Assembly: GCA_028291305.1 (NCBI GenBank)
Contig: JAQGII010000226.1
Location: 1-5,985 of the forward strand
From: Caulobacteraceae bacterium
GTDB taxonomy: Bacteria; Pseudomonadota; Alphaproteobacteria; Caulobacterales; Caulobacteraceae
Reading direction: 5' to 3'
DNA length: 5,985 nucleotides
The notes under the pieces were generated by a model. The model searched no databases. It was not told where the DNA came from and saw nothing but the letters and a program-made list of their open reading frames with translations. This document shows positions 1 through 5,564 of this stretch, piece after piece (the first letter of the stretch is position 1; each line of letters opens with the position of its first letter). The position numbers and the translations under genes are program-made.

Positions 1-168
1 GACCTCGAACGCGACGGCATCGTCGAGCGGGTGGTCTATCCGCAGGTGCCGCCGAAGGTGGAATACCGGCTGACCTCGTGGGGCCAGGCGATGTGCCCGG
101 CGCTCGACGCGCTGCTGGAATGGGCGGAGCAGAGGCCGCAACCCGAAGCCGGTGCGCCGCCAGGCTGA
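1..168 (+). CDS. HxlR-family transcriptional regulator, C-terminal fragment
   Basis: This is the last 55 codons of a gene that begins before the window; the frame is open from base 1 and stops at TGA 166-168. What is visible matches the end of the HxlR winged-helix domain. The first residues (DLERDGIVERVVY) form the wing and its preceding helix. They are followed by the family's very typical PPKVEYRLTSWG stretch, then the last helix (ALDALLEWAEQ) used for dimer formation, and a short Pro/Ala/Gly tail. HxlR proteins are small cytoplasmic dimeric DNA-binding regulators, often responding to aldehydes, quinones or redox stress, and often controlling an adjacent oxidoreductase. The next gene on the same strand, 190 bases on, is an aldo/keto reductase, so it is a plausible target; that link is inference. 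The ligand cannot be deduced. Confidence 0.9.
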   Translation, partial: DLERDGIVERVVYPQVPPKVEYRLTSWGQAMCPALDALLEWAEQRPQPEAGAPPG

Positions 169-262
169 ATGTCGGCTTCCGTCCGGCGTCCCAACGACCG
201 CTCCTGGCGCAGCCCGGCCGAAGCCGCCCCAGCGCCCCGCTTCATCTCCGGACGGCTCAACC

Positions 263-307
263 ATTCCAAAAAATATTTCTGAAGGCTGCCCTTGGTCGAT
301 GCAGCCT
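263..307 (+). promoter_or_regulatory. AT-rich pocket plus inverted repeat upstream of the aldo/keto reductase
   Basis: Within an otherwise GC-rich gap there is an A/T-rich stretch (about 265-280, containing AAAAAATATTTCT) that could hold a -10 element. Immediately downstream lies a perfect 7-bp inverted repeat, AGGCTGC (283-289) and GCAGCCT (301-307), with 11 bases between the arms. Its position just after a possible -10 is what one expects of a repressor operator, and a dimeric HxlR protein is encoded just upstream. It could equally be a transcript hairpin. No clear -35 is recognised, so this is a candidate only. Confidence 0.3.
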
Positions 308-358
308 GAGCGCCGGCCGGGGGTTCTTCCCTCGCCCCGTCTCATGAAAGGGTCCGCC

Positions 359-1363
359 ATGGCTCGGCAGCGCTACCGTCCGCCTCACGACTTCGGCCTC
401 GGCGGAGTACCGATAGGAAACGAGTTCCAGTTCGCGACGGACGAGCAGGCCGAGGCGACGCTGGCGGCCGCCTGGGACGCAGGCGTGCGCTACTTCGACG
501 TGTCGCCCTGGTATGGACTCGGCCTCGCCGAGCGGCGCTTCGGCCGCTTCCTGGCGCGAAAGCCCCGTGGTGAGTTCGTGATCTCGTCCAAAGTCGGCAA
601 GCTGTTGCGCGCGAGCCGCGACCACAAGGCGAAGAAGTACTTCCCCTTCACCACCTCGCCCAACACACCGCACTTCGACTACACCGCCGACGGCGTGCTC
701 CGCTCGATCGAGGACAGCCTGCAGCGCCTCGGACTGGACCGTCTCGACATCGTGTTCGTTCACGATCTCTCGCCCGACAACAAGCACCTGCCTGACGACT
801 GGGAGGCGATGTGGCCCGTGGCGGAGCGAGGCGCGTTCCCGGCGCTGACCCGCCTGCGTGAAGAGGGTGTGATCGACGGCTGGGGCATGGGCGTGAACTG
901 CCCGGAGCCCATCCTGAGGTGCCTGGAGGCTGCCGACAGCGACGTGCACCTGCTCGCTAGCCAGTATTCGCTGATCGACCACTTCAACGCGGTCGAGAGC
1001 GTGTTCCCAAAGGCGCGCGAGAAGGGCGTGAGCTTCGTGGTCGGATCGGCGCTCAACGCCGGGTTTCTGGGCGGCCAGCCGCGGTACAACTATGGCGAGG
1101 AGAACATGCTGATCCCGGAAGACAAGCGCGAGCGGCTGGCAAGGCTGCGCACGATCGCCGCACGGCACGGTGTCGATCTGGTCGCGGCCGCCCTCCAGTT
1201 CAGCCTGGCGCCCGACGTCGCCTGCGCGCTGGTGGTCGGGACCGCAAGCCCTGACCATGTGCTGGCCGACCACGCCGCGCTCAGGGCCAAGATCCCGGCC
1301 GCTTTTTGGGACGCGTTGCGGTCGGAGAACATTCTGCACCCCGACGCCGCCGCGCCGGCCTGA
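359..1363 (+). CDS. Aldo/keto reductase (NADPH-dependent oxidoreductase)
   Basis: A 334-residue cytoplasmic (beta/alpha)8-barrel oxidoreductase with the full aldo/keto reductase catalytic tetrad: Asp47 and Tyr52 in the GVRYFDVSPWYG motif, Lys78 in ISSKVGKLLR, and His135 in DIVFVHDLSPD. The GLAERRFGRFL helix after the active-site Tyr, the family-typical SQYSLIDH strand and the late VVGTASPDHV motif, which contacts the NADP phosphate in relatives, are also present. The sequence style resembles the D-threo-aldose/L-fucose dehydrogenase and pyridoxal 4-dehydrogenase branch, but the substrate cannot be assigned. I chose ATG 359 because AAAGGG lies six bases before it; an in-frame ATG at 344 has no ribosome site and would add only five residues. 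It follows the HxlR gene on the same strand and converges on purQ. Confidence 0.9.
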   Translation: MARQRYRPPHDFGLGGVPIGNEFQFATDEQAEATLAAAWDAGVRYFDVSPWYGLGLAERRFGRFLARKPRGEFVISSKVGKLLRASRDHKAKKYFPFTTSPNTPHFDYTADGVLRSIEDSLQRLGLDRLDIVFVHDLSPDNKHLPDDWEAMWPVAERGAFPALTRLREEGVIDGWGMGVNCPEPILRCLEAADSDVHLLASQYSLIDHFNAVESVFPKAREKGVSFVVGSALNAGFLGGQPRYNYGEENMLIPEDKRERLARLRTIAARHGVDLVAAALQFSLAPDVACALVVGTASPDHVLADHAALRAKIPAAFWDALRSENILHPDAAAPA

Positions 1364-1386
1364 CCAGCCGGACCTTCAGTGGCTGG
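1364..1386 (+). terminator. Hairpin just after the aldo/keto reductase stop
   Basis: CCAGCC (1364-1369) and GGCTGG (1381-1386) form a perfect 6-bp stem with an 11-base loop directly after the TGA stop. No T-run follows; the next bases are AACCAATTT. It may end or stabilise the reductase transcript, but it is not a canonical intrinsic terminator. Confidence 0.3.
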
Positions 1387-1468
1387 AACCAATTTCGCCT
1401 TTCCGCAGTCAAGCGAATGACGGCTACAGGTCGGACATCGCCGGTCGCCGACGTCTTCGCCATACGAT

Positions 1469-1499
1469 CTGGGTCCCGGCATGCGCCGGGATGAGCGGA
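1469..1499. repeat. REP-like intergenic palindrome between convergent genes
   Basis: TCCCGGC (1474-1480) and GCCGGGA (1485-1491) form a 7-bp perfect inverted repeat around ATGC. The flanks (CTGGG before, TGAGCGGAG after) match the general form of the short 'TCCCGGC..GCCGGGA-TGA' palindromes that are scattered between genes in many alphaproteobacterial genomes. It sits 20 bases past the purQ stop, between two convergent transcripts, where such elements are common and can stop or protect both messages. That it is a repeat family here is inferred from resemblance, because only one copy is in the window. Confidence 0.5.
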
Positions 1500-1510
1500 G
1501 GTTGGGGCGC

Positions 1511-2176
1511 CTAGGCGCTGGCCATCGCGCTCTGGAACAGCACGGCGCCGTCGGCCGAGCCCAGCTCCGCCTCGAACGAGCGGTCGGGGTGGGGCATCAT
1601 GCCCAGCACATTGCCGCGGGCGTTGACGATGCCGGCGATGTTGCGCGCCGAGCCGTTGGGGTTCTCGTCCCTGTAGCGGAACACCACCTGGCCCTCGCCC
1701 TCCAGCCGGTCGAGGGTCTCCTCGTCGGCGAAGAAGTTGCCCTCGCCGTTGCCGATGGTCATGCGCACGTCGCGGCGGCCGGCGTAGCCGGCGGTGAAGC
1801 GGGTCTGGGCGTTGGTCACGTCCAGGTCGATGGTCTTGCAGATGTATTTCAGCCTGGCGTTGCGCAGCAGGGCGCCGGGCAGCATCCCCGCCTCGCACAG
1901 GATCTGGAAGCCGTTGCAGATGCCGACCACGGCCACGCCGCCCTCGGCCGCCTTGACCACTTCGCGCATGACCGGCGACTGCGCCGCCATGGCCCCGCAG
2001 CGCAGGTAGTCGCCGTAGGAGAAGCCGCCGGGCAGCACGATCAGGTCGACGCCCTGGGGCAGGGCCGTGTCCTGGTGCCAGACCATGTCGACGGCGGCGC
2101 CGGTGGAGCGCTGCACCGCTACCGCGCAGTCGCGGTCGCAGTTGGAGCCGGGGAAGACGACGACGGCGGCTTTCAT
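1511..2176 (-). CDS. purQ: Phosphoribosylformylglycinamidine synthase, glutaminase subunit PurQ
   Basis: The 221-residue class I glutamine amidotransferase subunit of FGAM synthase. It hydrolyses glutamine and passes ammonia to the small-type PurL for conversion of FGAR to FGAM, the fourth step of purine synthesis. Visible marks are the N-terminal [12 protein letters not shown], the oxyanion-strand motif [15 protein letters not shown] (residues 48-62), the nucleophile Cys87 in [11 protein letters not shown], and His196 in MMPHPDR. The third triad position, Glu in the usual HPER, is Asp198 here. Length is normal for stand-alone PurQ. The ATG directly abuts the purS stop (TAGATG), and a strong GGAGGT site lies seven bases upstream inside the end of purS, so translation is probably coupled. 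It is the last gene of the purC-purS-purQ operon in this window; no purL follows it. Confidence 0.97.
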   Translation of the reverse strand: MKAAVVVFPGSNCDRDCAVAVQRSTGAAVDMVWHQDTALPQGVDLIVLPGGFSYGDYLRCGAMAAQSPVMREVVKAAEGGVAVVGICNGFQILCEAGMLPGALLRNARLKYICKTIDLDVTNAQTRFTAGYAGRRDVRMTIGNGEGNFFADEETLDRLEGEGQVVFRYRDENPNGSARNIAGIVNARGNVLGMMPHPDRSFEAELGSADGAVLFQSAMASA

Positions 2177-2416
2177 CTAGGCCACCTCCACCCGGTAGCT
2201 TTCGATCACGGTGTTGGCGAGCAGCTTCTCGGCCATCGCCCTGGCGTCGGCCTCCAGCTTGGCGCGATCCGAGCCGGGGGCCTCGAACTCGATGGTCTTG
2301 CCGACCCGGACGTTGGCGACATCGCCCCAGCCGAGGCCGTGCAGGGCGCCCTCGATGGCCTTGCCCTGGACGTCCAGCACGCCGGGTTTCAGATAGACGT
2401 GGACCTTGGCCTTCAT
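2177..2416 (-). CDS. purS: Phosphoribosylformylglycinamidine synthase subunit PurS
   Basis: A 79-residue small subunit of FGAM synthase, normal for the PurS family. PurS dimers bridge PurQ and PurL and are needed for ammonia transfer; they have no catalytic residues of their own. The sequence shows the typical start MKAKVHVYLKPGVLDVQG, the conserved pattern AIEGALHGLGW, the core strand VRVGKTIEFE, and a last helix and strand ending in ANTVIESYRVEV. The start is supported by GGAG six bases before ATG 2416. purC ends 13 bases upstream and purQ begins immediately after the stop, so the three genes are certainly one transcription unit. Presence of PurS means that the organism uses the three-part FGAM synthase and should have a short PurL elsewhere. 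Confidence 0.96.
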   Translation of the reverse strand: MKAKVHVYLKPGVLDVQGKAIEGALHGLGWGDVANVRVGKTIEFEAPGSDRAKLEADARAMAEKLLANTVIESYRVEVA

Positions 2417-2429
2417 GCCCGACTCCGAC

Positions 2430-3185
2430 TTACGCCACGCCGCCCTCGATGACGCGCGGCATGTCCTTCATGATTCCGAGGCGGCGCGCCACCTCGGTAT
2501 AGCTTTCGATGACGCCCCCCATGTCCCGCCGGAAGCGGTCCTTGTCCAGCTTCTCGTTGGTGGTGGCGTCCCACAGACGGCAGGAATCCGGGCTGATCTC
2601 GTCGGCCAGGATCACCCGGGCGAAGTCGCCCTCCCACAGGCGGCCGTATTCGATCTTGAAGTCCACCAGGGTGATGCCGACCGCGCCGAACATGCCCGAC
2701 AGGTAGTCGTTGACCCGCAGGGTGGTGGCCAGCATGTCGTCGATCTCCTGGGTGGAGGCCCAGTTGAAGGCGGTGATGTGCTCCTCGGTGACCAGCGGGT
2801 CGCCCAGCTTGTCGTCCTTGAAGTAGAATTCGATGATCGAGCGGGGCAGGGCCTGGCCTTCGGGCAGGCCGAAGCGCTCGGACATCGAGCCGGCGGCGAT
2901 GTTGCGGCAGACCACCTCCAGGGGGATGATCTCCACTTCGCGGATCAGCTGCTCGCGCAGGTTGAGGCGCTTGATGAAATGGTTCTGCACGCCGATCGAG
3001 TTCAGCCGCGTCATCACGAATTCGGAGATGCGGTTGTTGAGCACGCCCTTGCCCTCGAGGACGGCTTTCTTCTGGGCGTTGAAGGCGGTGGCGTCGTCCT
3101 TGAAGTACTGGATCAGGGTGCCGGGCTCCGGGCCCTCGTAGAGGATCTTGGCCTTGCCTTCGTAGATTTTCTTGCGGCGGTTCAT
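2430..3185 (-). CDS. purC: SAICAR synthetase (phosphoribosylaminoimidazole-succinocarboxamide synthase)
   Basis: A 251-residue cytoplasmic enzyme joining CAIR and aspartate with ATP to make SAICAR. Family features in order: [12 protein letters not shown] (residues 7-18), the ATP-site loop [24 protein letters not shown], the signature [15 protein letters not shown] (86-100), the second signature [10 protein letters not shown] (173-182), and [13 protein letters not shown] (194-206). Length fits the compact bacterial form. The frame stays open for 67 codons upstream, but the family begins at [11 protein letters not shown], so I place the start at ATG 3185. The ribosome site there is poor (GGGA about ten bases upstream), unlike its operon partners. 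It heads the purC-purS-purQ operon and is divergent from the zeta/DUF1476 gene across a 224-base control region. Confidence 0.97.
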   Translation of the reverse strand: MNRRKKIYEGKAKILYEGPEPGTLIQYFKDDATAFNAQKKAVLEGKGVLNNRISEFVMTRLNSIGVQNHFIKRLNLREQLIREVEIIPLEVVCRNIAAGSMSERFGLPEGQALPRSIIEFYFKDDKLGDPLVTEEHITAFNWASTQEIDDMLATTLRVNDYLSGMFGAVGITLVDFKIEYGRLWEGDFARVILADEISPDSCRLWDATTNEKLDKDRFRRDMGGVIESYTEVARRLGIMKDMPRVIEGGVA

Positions 3186-3209
3186 GGGGTAGGCATCCCG
3201 GTTGGGTTG

Positions 3210-3294
3210 TCGAACAAAAGCAAATCGCGCGCGCGGTCGCCGCACGCGCGTGTCCGACTCAGGTTCCGGGCAGACCCGAAGCCTGGTGGAACCT
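3210..3294 (-). promoter_or_regulatory. purC upstream region with two inverted repeats
   Basis: Reading towards purC (leftward), there is first an inverted repeat with arms AGGTTCC (3261-3267) and GGAACCT (3288-3294). It encloses a smaller CGGG/CCCG stem (3267-3270 with 3275-3278). Next comes a CG-alternating hairpin (CGCGCG at 3226-3231 and 3245-3250). Then comes an A/T-rich pocket (about 3210-3225) that is the likeliest -10 area for purC. A CcrM-type GACTC site is at 3256-3260. I cannot identify a convincing -35/-10 pair. Either the repeats are operators upstream of a promoter in the pocket, or they fold in a long purC leader. Confidence 0.3.
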
Positions 3295-3356
3295 ACCGGA
3301 TCGGGCCGGCGGGCGCAAACGAAGCGGGGGCCTGGGGGGCGCCGGAAATCGACGCA

Positions 3357-3383
3357 TTGCGGCGCGCGCCCTGGCGCTATATG
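3357..3383 (+). promoter_or_regulatory. Candidate promoter of the zeta/DUF1476 gene
   Basis: TTGCGGC (3357-3363) and GCTATATG (3376-3383) are separated by 12 bases. They resemble the Caulobacter housekeeping promoter pattern TTGACGS, 10-14 bases, GCTANAWC, with two mismatches in the -35 and one in the -10. Transcription would start near 3388-3392, giving a short leader before ATG 3410 that includes the GGGGT ribosome site. This is pattern matching by eye. Confidence 0.4.
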
Positions 3384-3409
3384 CACCGTCTCGAATGACT
3401 GGGGTAAAC

Positions 3410-3733
3410 ATGACCACCTTCGACGATCGCGAGCAGGCCTTCGAAAACAAGTTCGCTCATGATGAGGAAGTTGAGTTCAAGGCCGTGGCCCGCCGCAATC
3501 GCATGCTGGGCCTGTGGGCCGCCGGCCTGATGGGCCTGCAGGGCGACCACGTGGAAGAATACGCCCGCGCGGTGGTGAAGTCCGACTTCGAGCAGCCGGG
3601 CGACGAGGACGTGCTGCGCAAGGTGTTCAAGGACCTGTCGGCTTCCGGGACCAAGGTCACCGAGGGCGCGGTGCGCGGCAAGATGGACGAACTGCTGGCC
3701 ATGGCCCGCGACGCGATCAAGTCGGGCAACTAG
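3410..3733 (+). CDS. DUF1476 family protein, F1-ATPase inhibitory zeta subunit type
   Basis: A 107-residue soluble, mostly helical acidic protein of the DUF1476 family, which includes the Paracoccus denitrificans zeta subunit that blocks ATP hydrolysis by the F1Fo-ATP synthase. The N-terminus [15 protein letters not shown] (1-15) is the segment that enters the F1 catalytic interface in Paracoccus. It is followed by the well conserved [20 protein letters not shown] (17-36) and a helical bundle ending in [18 protein letters not shown]. There is no signal peptide. I chose ATG 3410, with GGGGT five bases before it; the in-frame ATG at 3395 adds MTGVN, which the family lacks. It is divergent from purC and converges on a secreted-protein gene. 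Family membership is near certain. Inhibitor activity in this organism is inference, because homologues vary in potency. Confidence 0.93.
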   Translation: MTTFDDREQAFENKFAHDEEVEFKAVARRNRMLGLWAAGLMGLQGDHVEEYARAVVKSDFEQPGDEDVLRKVFKDLSASGTKVTEGAVRGKMDELLAMARDAIKSGN

Positions 3734-3770
3734 ACAGGCGCGGCCCCGGCCCGAGCATCACGGACGCGCC

Positions 3771-3800
3771 AAAAAGCCCCCCCGGCGCGAACCGGGGGGC
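3771..3800 (-). terminator. Strong intrinsic terminator for the secreted-protein gene
   Basis: Read on the minus strand, an 8-bp all-G/C stem (CCCCCCGG with CCGGGGGG, plus-strand arms 3778-3785 and 3792-3799) with a six-base loop is followed by GC and then TTTTT (3775-3771). This is a textbook Rho-independent terminator placed 31 bases after the stop of the leftward gene. The plus strand has no T-run after the hairpin, so it would be at most a weak stop for the rightward zeta gene. A second small hairpin, CGACG-GAT-CGTCG (3810-3822), lies between it and the stop codon. Confidence 0.85.
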
Positions 3801-3830
3801 CTGATCGATCGACGGATCGTCGCTGTCGAA

Positions 3831-4145
3831 TTAGCCGTTGGCGCCGGCGAAGCGCACGGGAACCTTCAGGGTCCCGGTCTTGTCGCCCACGGGAATTTCC
3901 TTGGCGACGCACATGGCGGCCTGGCCGAAGCCCTTGGAGCCATTGTTTTCCAGCACCTTGCAATCGCCCAGCTTGCCGGCCGCGGCCGAGCATTCCAGGG
4001 TCACCGTGGCGGAGTCGTTGCTGTTGGCGTACTGGCCCAGGCAACGCTCGACGGCGGCCTGATACGACTTGGCGTCGGCAGCCGCGCTGCCGGCCATCAC
4101 CAGGGCGCCCAGCACCCCGCCAACGATTGCGATCTTGGACTTCAT
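3831..4145 (-). CDS. Small exported protein with TonB C-terminal-like domain and four cysteines
   Basis: A 104-residue protein with a clear Sec signal peptide: MKSK charge start, hydrophobic core IAIVGGVLGALVMAG, and likely cleavage after ADA25. The mature part of about 79 residues has the pattern of the TonB C-terminal fold: a strand VTLECSAAAGKLGDCKVLENN (46-67), then GFGQAAMCVAKEI, then a closing strand ending in VPVRF. The TonB transmembrane anchor and proline-rich linker are absent, so it is not a working TonB but a free periplasmic domain. Cysteines 35, 52, 62 and 79 could form two disulfides. GAGGG lies seven bases before ATG 4145. It lies 94 bases behind purB on the same strand, probably with its own promoter in the AT-rich gap, and ends at a strong terminator. 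Function is unknown; the domain call is from pattern memory only. Confidence 0.85.
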   Translation of the reverse strand: MKSKIAIVGGVLGALVMAGSAAADAKSYQAAVERCLGQYANSNDSATVTLECSAAAGKLGDCKVLENNGSKGFGQAAMCVAKEIPVGDKTGTLKVPVRFAGANG

Positions 4146-4237
4146 ATTCTTTCCCTCTTGCCCCGTTCTGGGTGAGCGGAATTTGTCCTCTAAAGCTTAA
4201 TAATGTTTTCTCTCGCTAAGCGAGTAGCGCAAAAAAA
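4146..4237 (-). promoter_or_regulatory. AT-rich intergenic region, likely promoter of the exported-protein gene
   Basis: This gap is about 45% GC, far below its surroundings. Reading leftward it has TTGCGC (4232-4227), then two mutually exclusive hairpins, CGCTA/TAGCG (4225-4229 with 4214-4218) and CTCGC/GCGAG (4212-4224). An A/T-rich run with CATTATTAAGCTTTAG (4205-4190) could supply a -10. Spacing to TTGCGC is 21 bases or more, so I cannot fix a -35/-10 pair. The AAGAGGG ribosome site lies at its end. Confidence 0.35.
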
Positions 4238-4257
4238 GTCTACGCATTGAAGACTCT
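4231..4257 (-). terminator. Candidate terminator overlapping the purB stop codon
   Basis: On the minus strand AGTCT (4255-4251) pairs with AGACT (4241-4237) around a nine-base loop that contains the last purB codons. G-T and A-T pairs may extend the stem to seven. The stem's right arm runs straight into TTTTTTT (4237-4231). The layout is that of an intrinsic terminator whose stem includes the end of the coding region and the stop codon. The stem is A/T-rich and weak, so efficiency is doubtful. Confidence 0.35.
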
Positions 4258-5544
4258 GGCAAATATGGTGTCCACATTCTTAAAGTGGTAACCGAGGTCG
4301 AAAAGATCCTTAAGTTCGGATTCACCAAGATGGGGGCTCACGTCCGGGTCCGACTTCAGTAGTTCTACGAACTTACCTTCGCCGCGCCAGACCTTCATGG
4401 CATTGCGTTGGACGGCGGAGTAGGCGGCCTCGCGCGCCATGCCCTTTTGCGTCAGGGCCAGCAGCACCCGCTGGGAATGCACCAGGCCGCCCAGGCGGTC
4501 GAGGTTGGCCAGCATGTTCTCCGGATAGATGACCAGCCGCTCCACCACCCCGGCCATCCGGCGAAGGGCGAAGTCCAGGTGCACGGTGGCGTCCGGGGCG
4601 ATGCCGCGCTCCACCGAGGAGTGGCTGATGTCGCGTTCGTGCCACAGGGCCACGTCCTCCAGCGCCGGCACCACCGCCGAGCGGACCAGCCGCGCCAGGC
4701 CGGTCAGGTTCTCGGTCAGCACCGGGTTGCGCTTGTGCGGCATGGCCGAGGAGCCCTTCTGGCCGGGATCGAACGGCTCTTCGGCTTCCAGCACCTCGGT
4801 GCGCTGCAGGTGGCGGATCTCCGTCGCCAGGCGCTCGATCGACGAGGCGACCACGGCCAGGGCGGCGAAATAGGCGGCGTGGCGGTCGCGCGGGATCACC
4901 TGGGTGGACACCGGCTCGACCTTCAGGCCCATCTTGGCGGCGACGTAGACCTCGACGCGCGGGTCGATGTTGGCGAAGGTGCCCACGGCGCCGGAGATGG
5001 CGCAGGTGGCGATCTCCTCCTTGGCGGCGACCAGGCGCGCGCGGCCGCGCTCGAATTCGGCGTAATGGCCGGCCAGCTTGAGGCCGAAGGTGGTGGGCTC
5101 GGCATGGATGCCGTGACTGCGGCCCACGGTCGGGGTCAGCTTGTGCTCGTAGGCGCGGCGCTTCAGCGCGACCAGCACCTTGTCGACGCCCTCGATCAAC
5201 AGGTCGGCGGCCCGCGACAGCTGCACCGACAGGCAGGTGTCCAGCACGTCGGAGGAGGTCATGCCCTGATGCAGGAAGCGCGCCTCCGGCCCGACGATCT
5301 CGGCCACGTGGGTGAGGAAGGCGATCACGTCGTGCTTGGTGGTGCGCTCGATCTCGTCGATGCGGTCGGAATCGAACACCGCGTCGCGGCCCTTCTCCCA
5401 GATCACCTCGGCGGCCCGCTTGGGGATGACCCCGAGATCGGCCATGGCGTCGGCGGCGTGGGCCTCGATCTCGAACCAGATGCGGTACTTGGTCTGGTTC
5501 GACCAGATGTCGGCGGCTTCCGGACGGGAATAACGAGGGATCAT
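4240..5544 (-). CDS. purB: Adenylosuccinate lyase
   Basis: A 434-residue cytoplasmic enzyme of the fumarase/aspartase superfamily, active as a tetramer. It removes fumarate from SAICAR to give AICAR, and from adenylosuccinate to give AMP. Visible active-site elements: His71 in TTKHDV, TSSDVLDT (96-103), His144 in GRSHGIHAEPTTFG, and the mobile signature loop GSSAMPHKRNP (264-274) with the catalytic Ser, followed by HERDISHSSVER (302-313). The C-terminal domain ends in the conserved style HFKNVDTIFARVF. Length is standard for the compact alphaproteobacterial form. ATG 5544 has AGGAG six bases upstream. The last ~45 codons are markedly AT-richer than the rest and use AGA, ATA, CTA and GTA, which are rare in such genomes, although the protein remains family-like. 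It is divergent from a GST gene and leads towards the exported-protein gene. Confidence 0.97.
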   Translation of the reverse strand: MIPRYSRPEAADIWSNQTKYRIWFEIEAHAADAMADLGVIPKRAAEVIWEKGRDAVFDSDRIDEIERTTKHDVIAFLTHVAEIVGPEARFLHQGMTSSDVLDTCLSVQLSRAADLLIEGVDKVLVALKRRAYEHKLTPTVGRSHGIHAEPTTFGLKLAGHYAEFERGRARLVAAKEEIATCAISGAVGTFANIDPRVEVYVAAKMGLKVEPVSTQVIPRDRHAAYFAALAVVASSIERLATEIRHLQRTEVLEAEEPFDPGQKGSSAMPHKRNPVLTENLTGLARLVRSAVVPALEDVALWHERDISHSSVERGIAPDATVHLDFALRRMAGVVERLVIYPENMLANLDRLGGLVHSQRVLLALTQKGMAREAAYSAVQRNAMKVWRGEGKFVELLKSDPDVSPHLGESELKDLFDLGYHFKNVDTIFARVFNA

Positions 5545-5564
5545 GAGCTTCTCCTGAGCGGGGC

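Noticed and set aside
152..358. Upstream extension of the aldo/keto reductase frame to ATG 152
   Set aside because: It overlaps the end of the HxlR gene, has no ribosome site, and the added 69 residues do not match the reductase family start.
257..1339. Long open frame on the minus strand opposite the aldo/keto reductase
   Set aside because: It is an antisense shadow of a high-GC gene: no recognisable domain, biased composition, and the plus-strand frame has a full catalytic tetrad.
3186..3300. Purine riboswitch in the purC leader
   Set aside because: There are hairpins but no recognisable conserved junction or loop bases of a guanine/adenine, PRPP or related aptamer, and the start of transcription is unknown.
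3186..3386. 67-codon in-frame upstream extension of purC
   Set aside because: SAICAR synthetases begin at the [11 protein letters not shown] region. The extension is Arg/Pro-rich, like translated GC-rich non-coding DNA, and overlaps the divergent control region and the zeta promoter.
1481..3398. Long plus-strand open frames opposite purQ, purS and purC (1481-2452 and 2406-3398)
   Set aside because: Composition rich in His, Asp, Gly, Val and Ala with no family pattern, antisense to three unmistakable pur genes, as expected from GC-rich third positions.
4212..4224. CTCGC-TTA-GCGAG hairpin as the purB terminator
   Set aside because: On the minus strand the T-run lies before, not after, this hairpin, so it cannot act as a standard intrinsic terminator. 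The hairpin overlapping the stop codon fits better.
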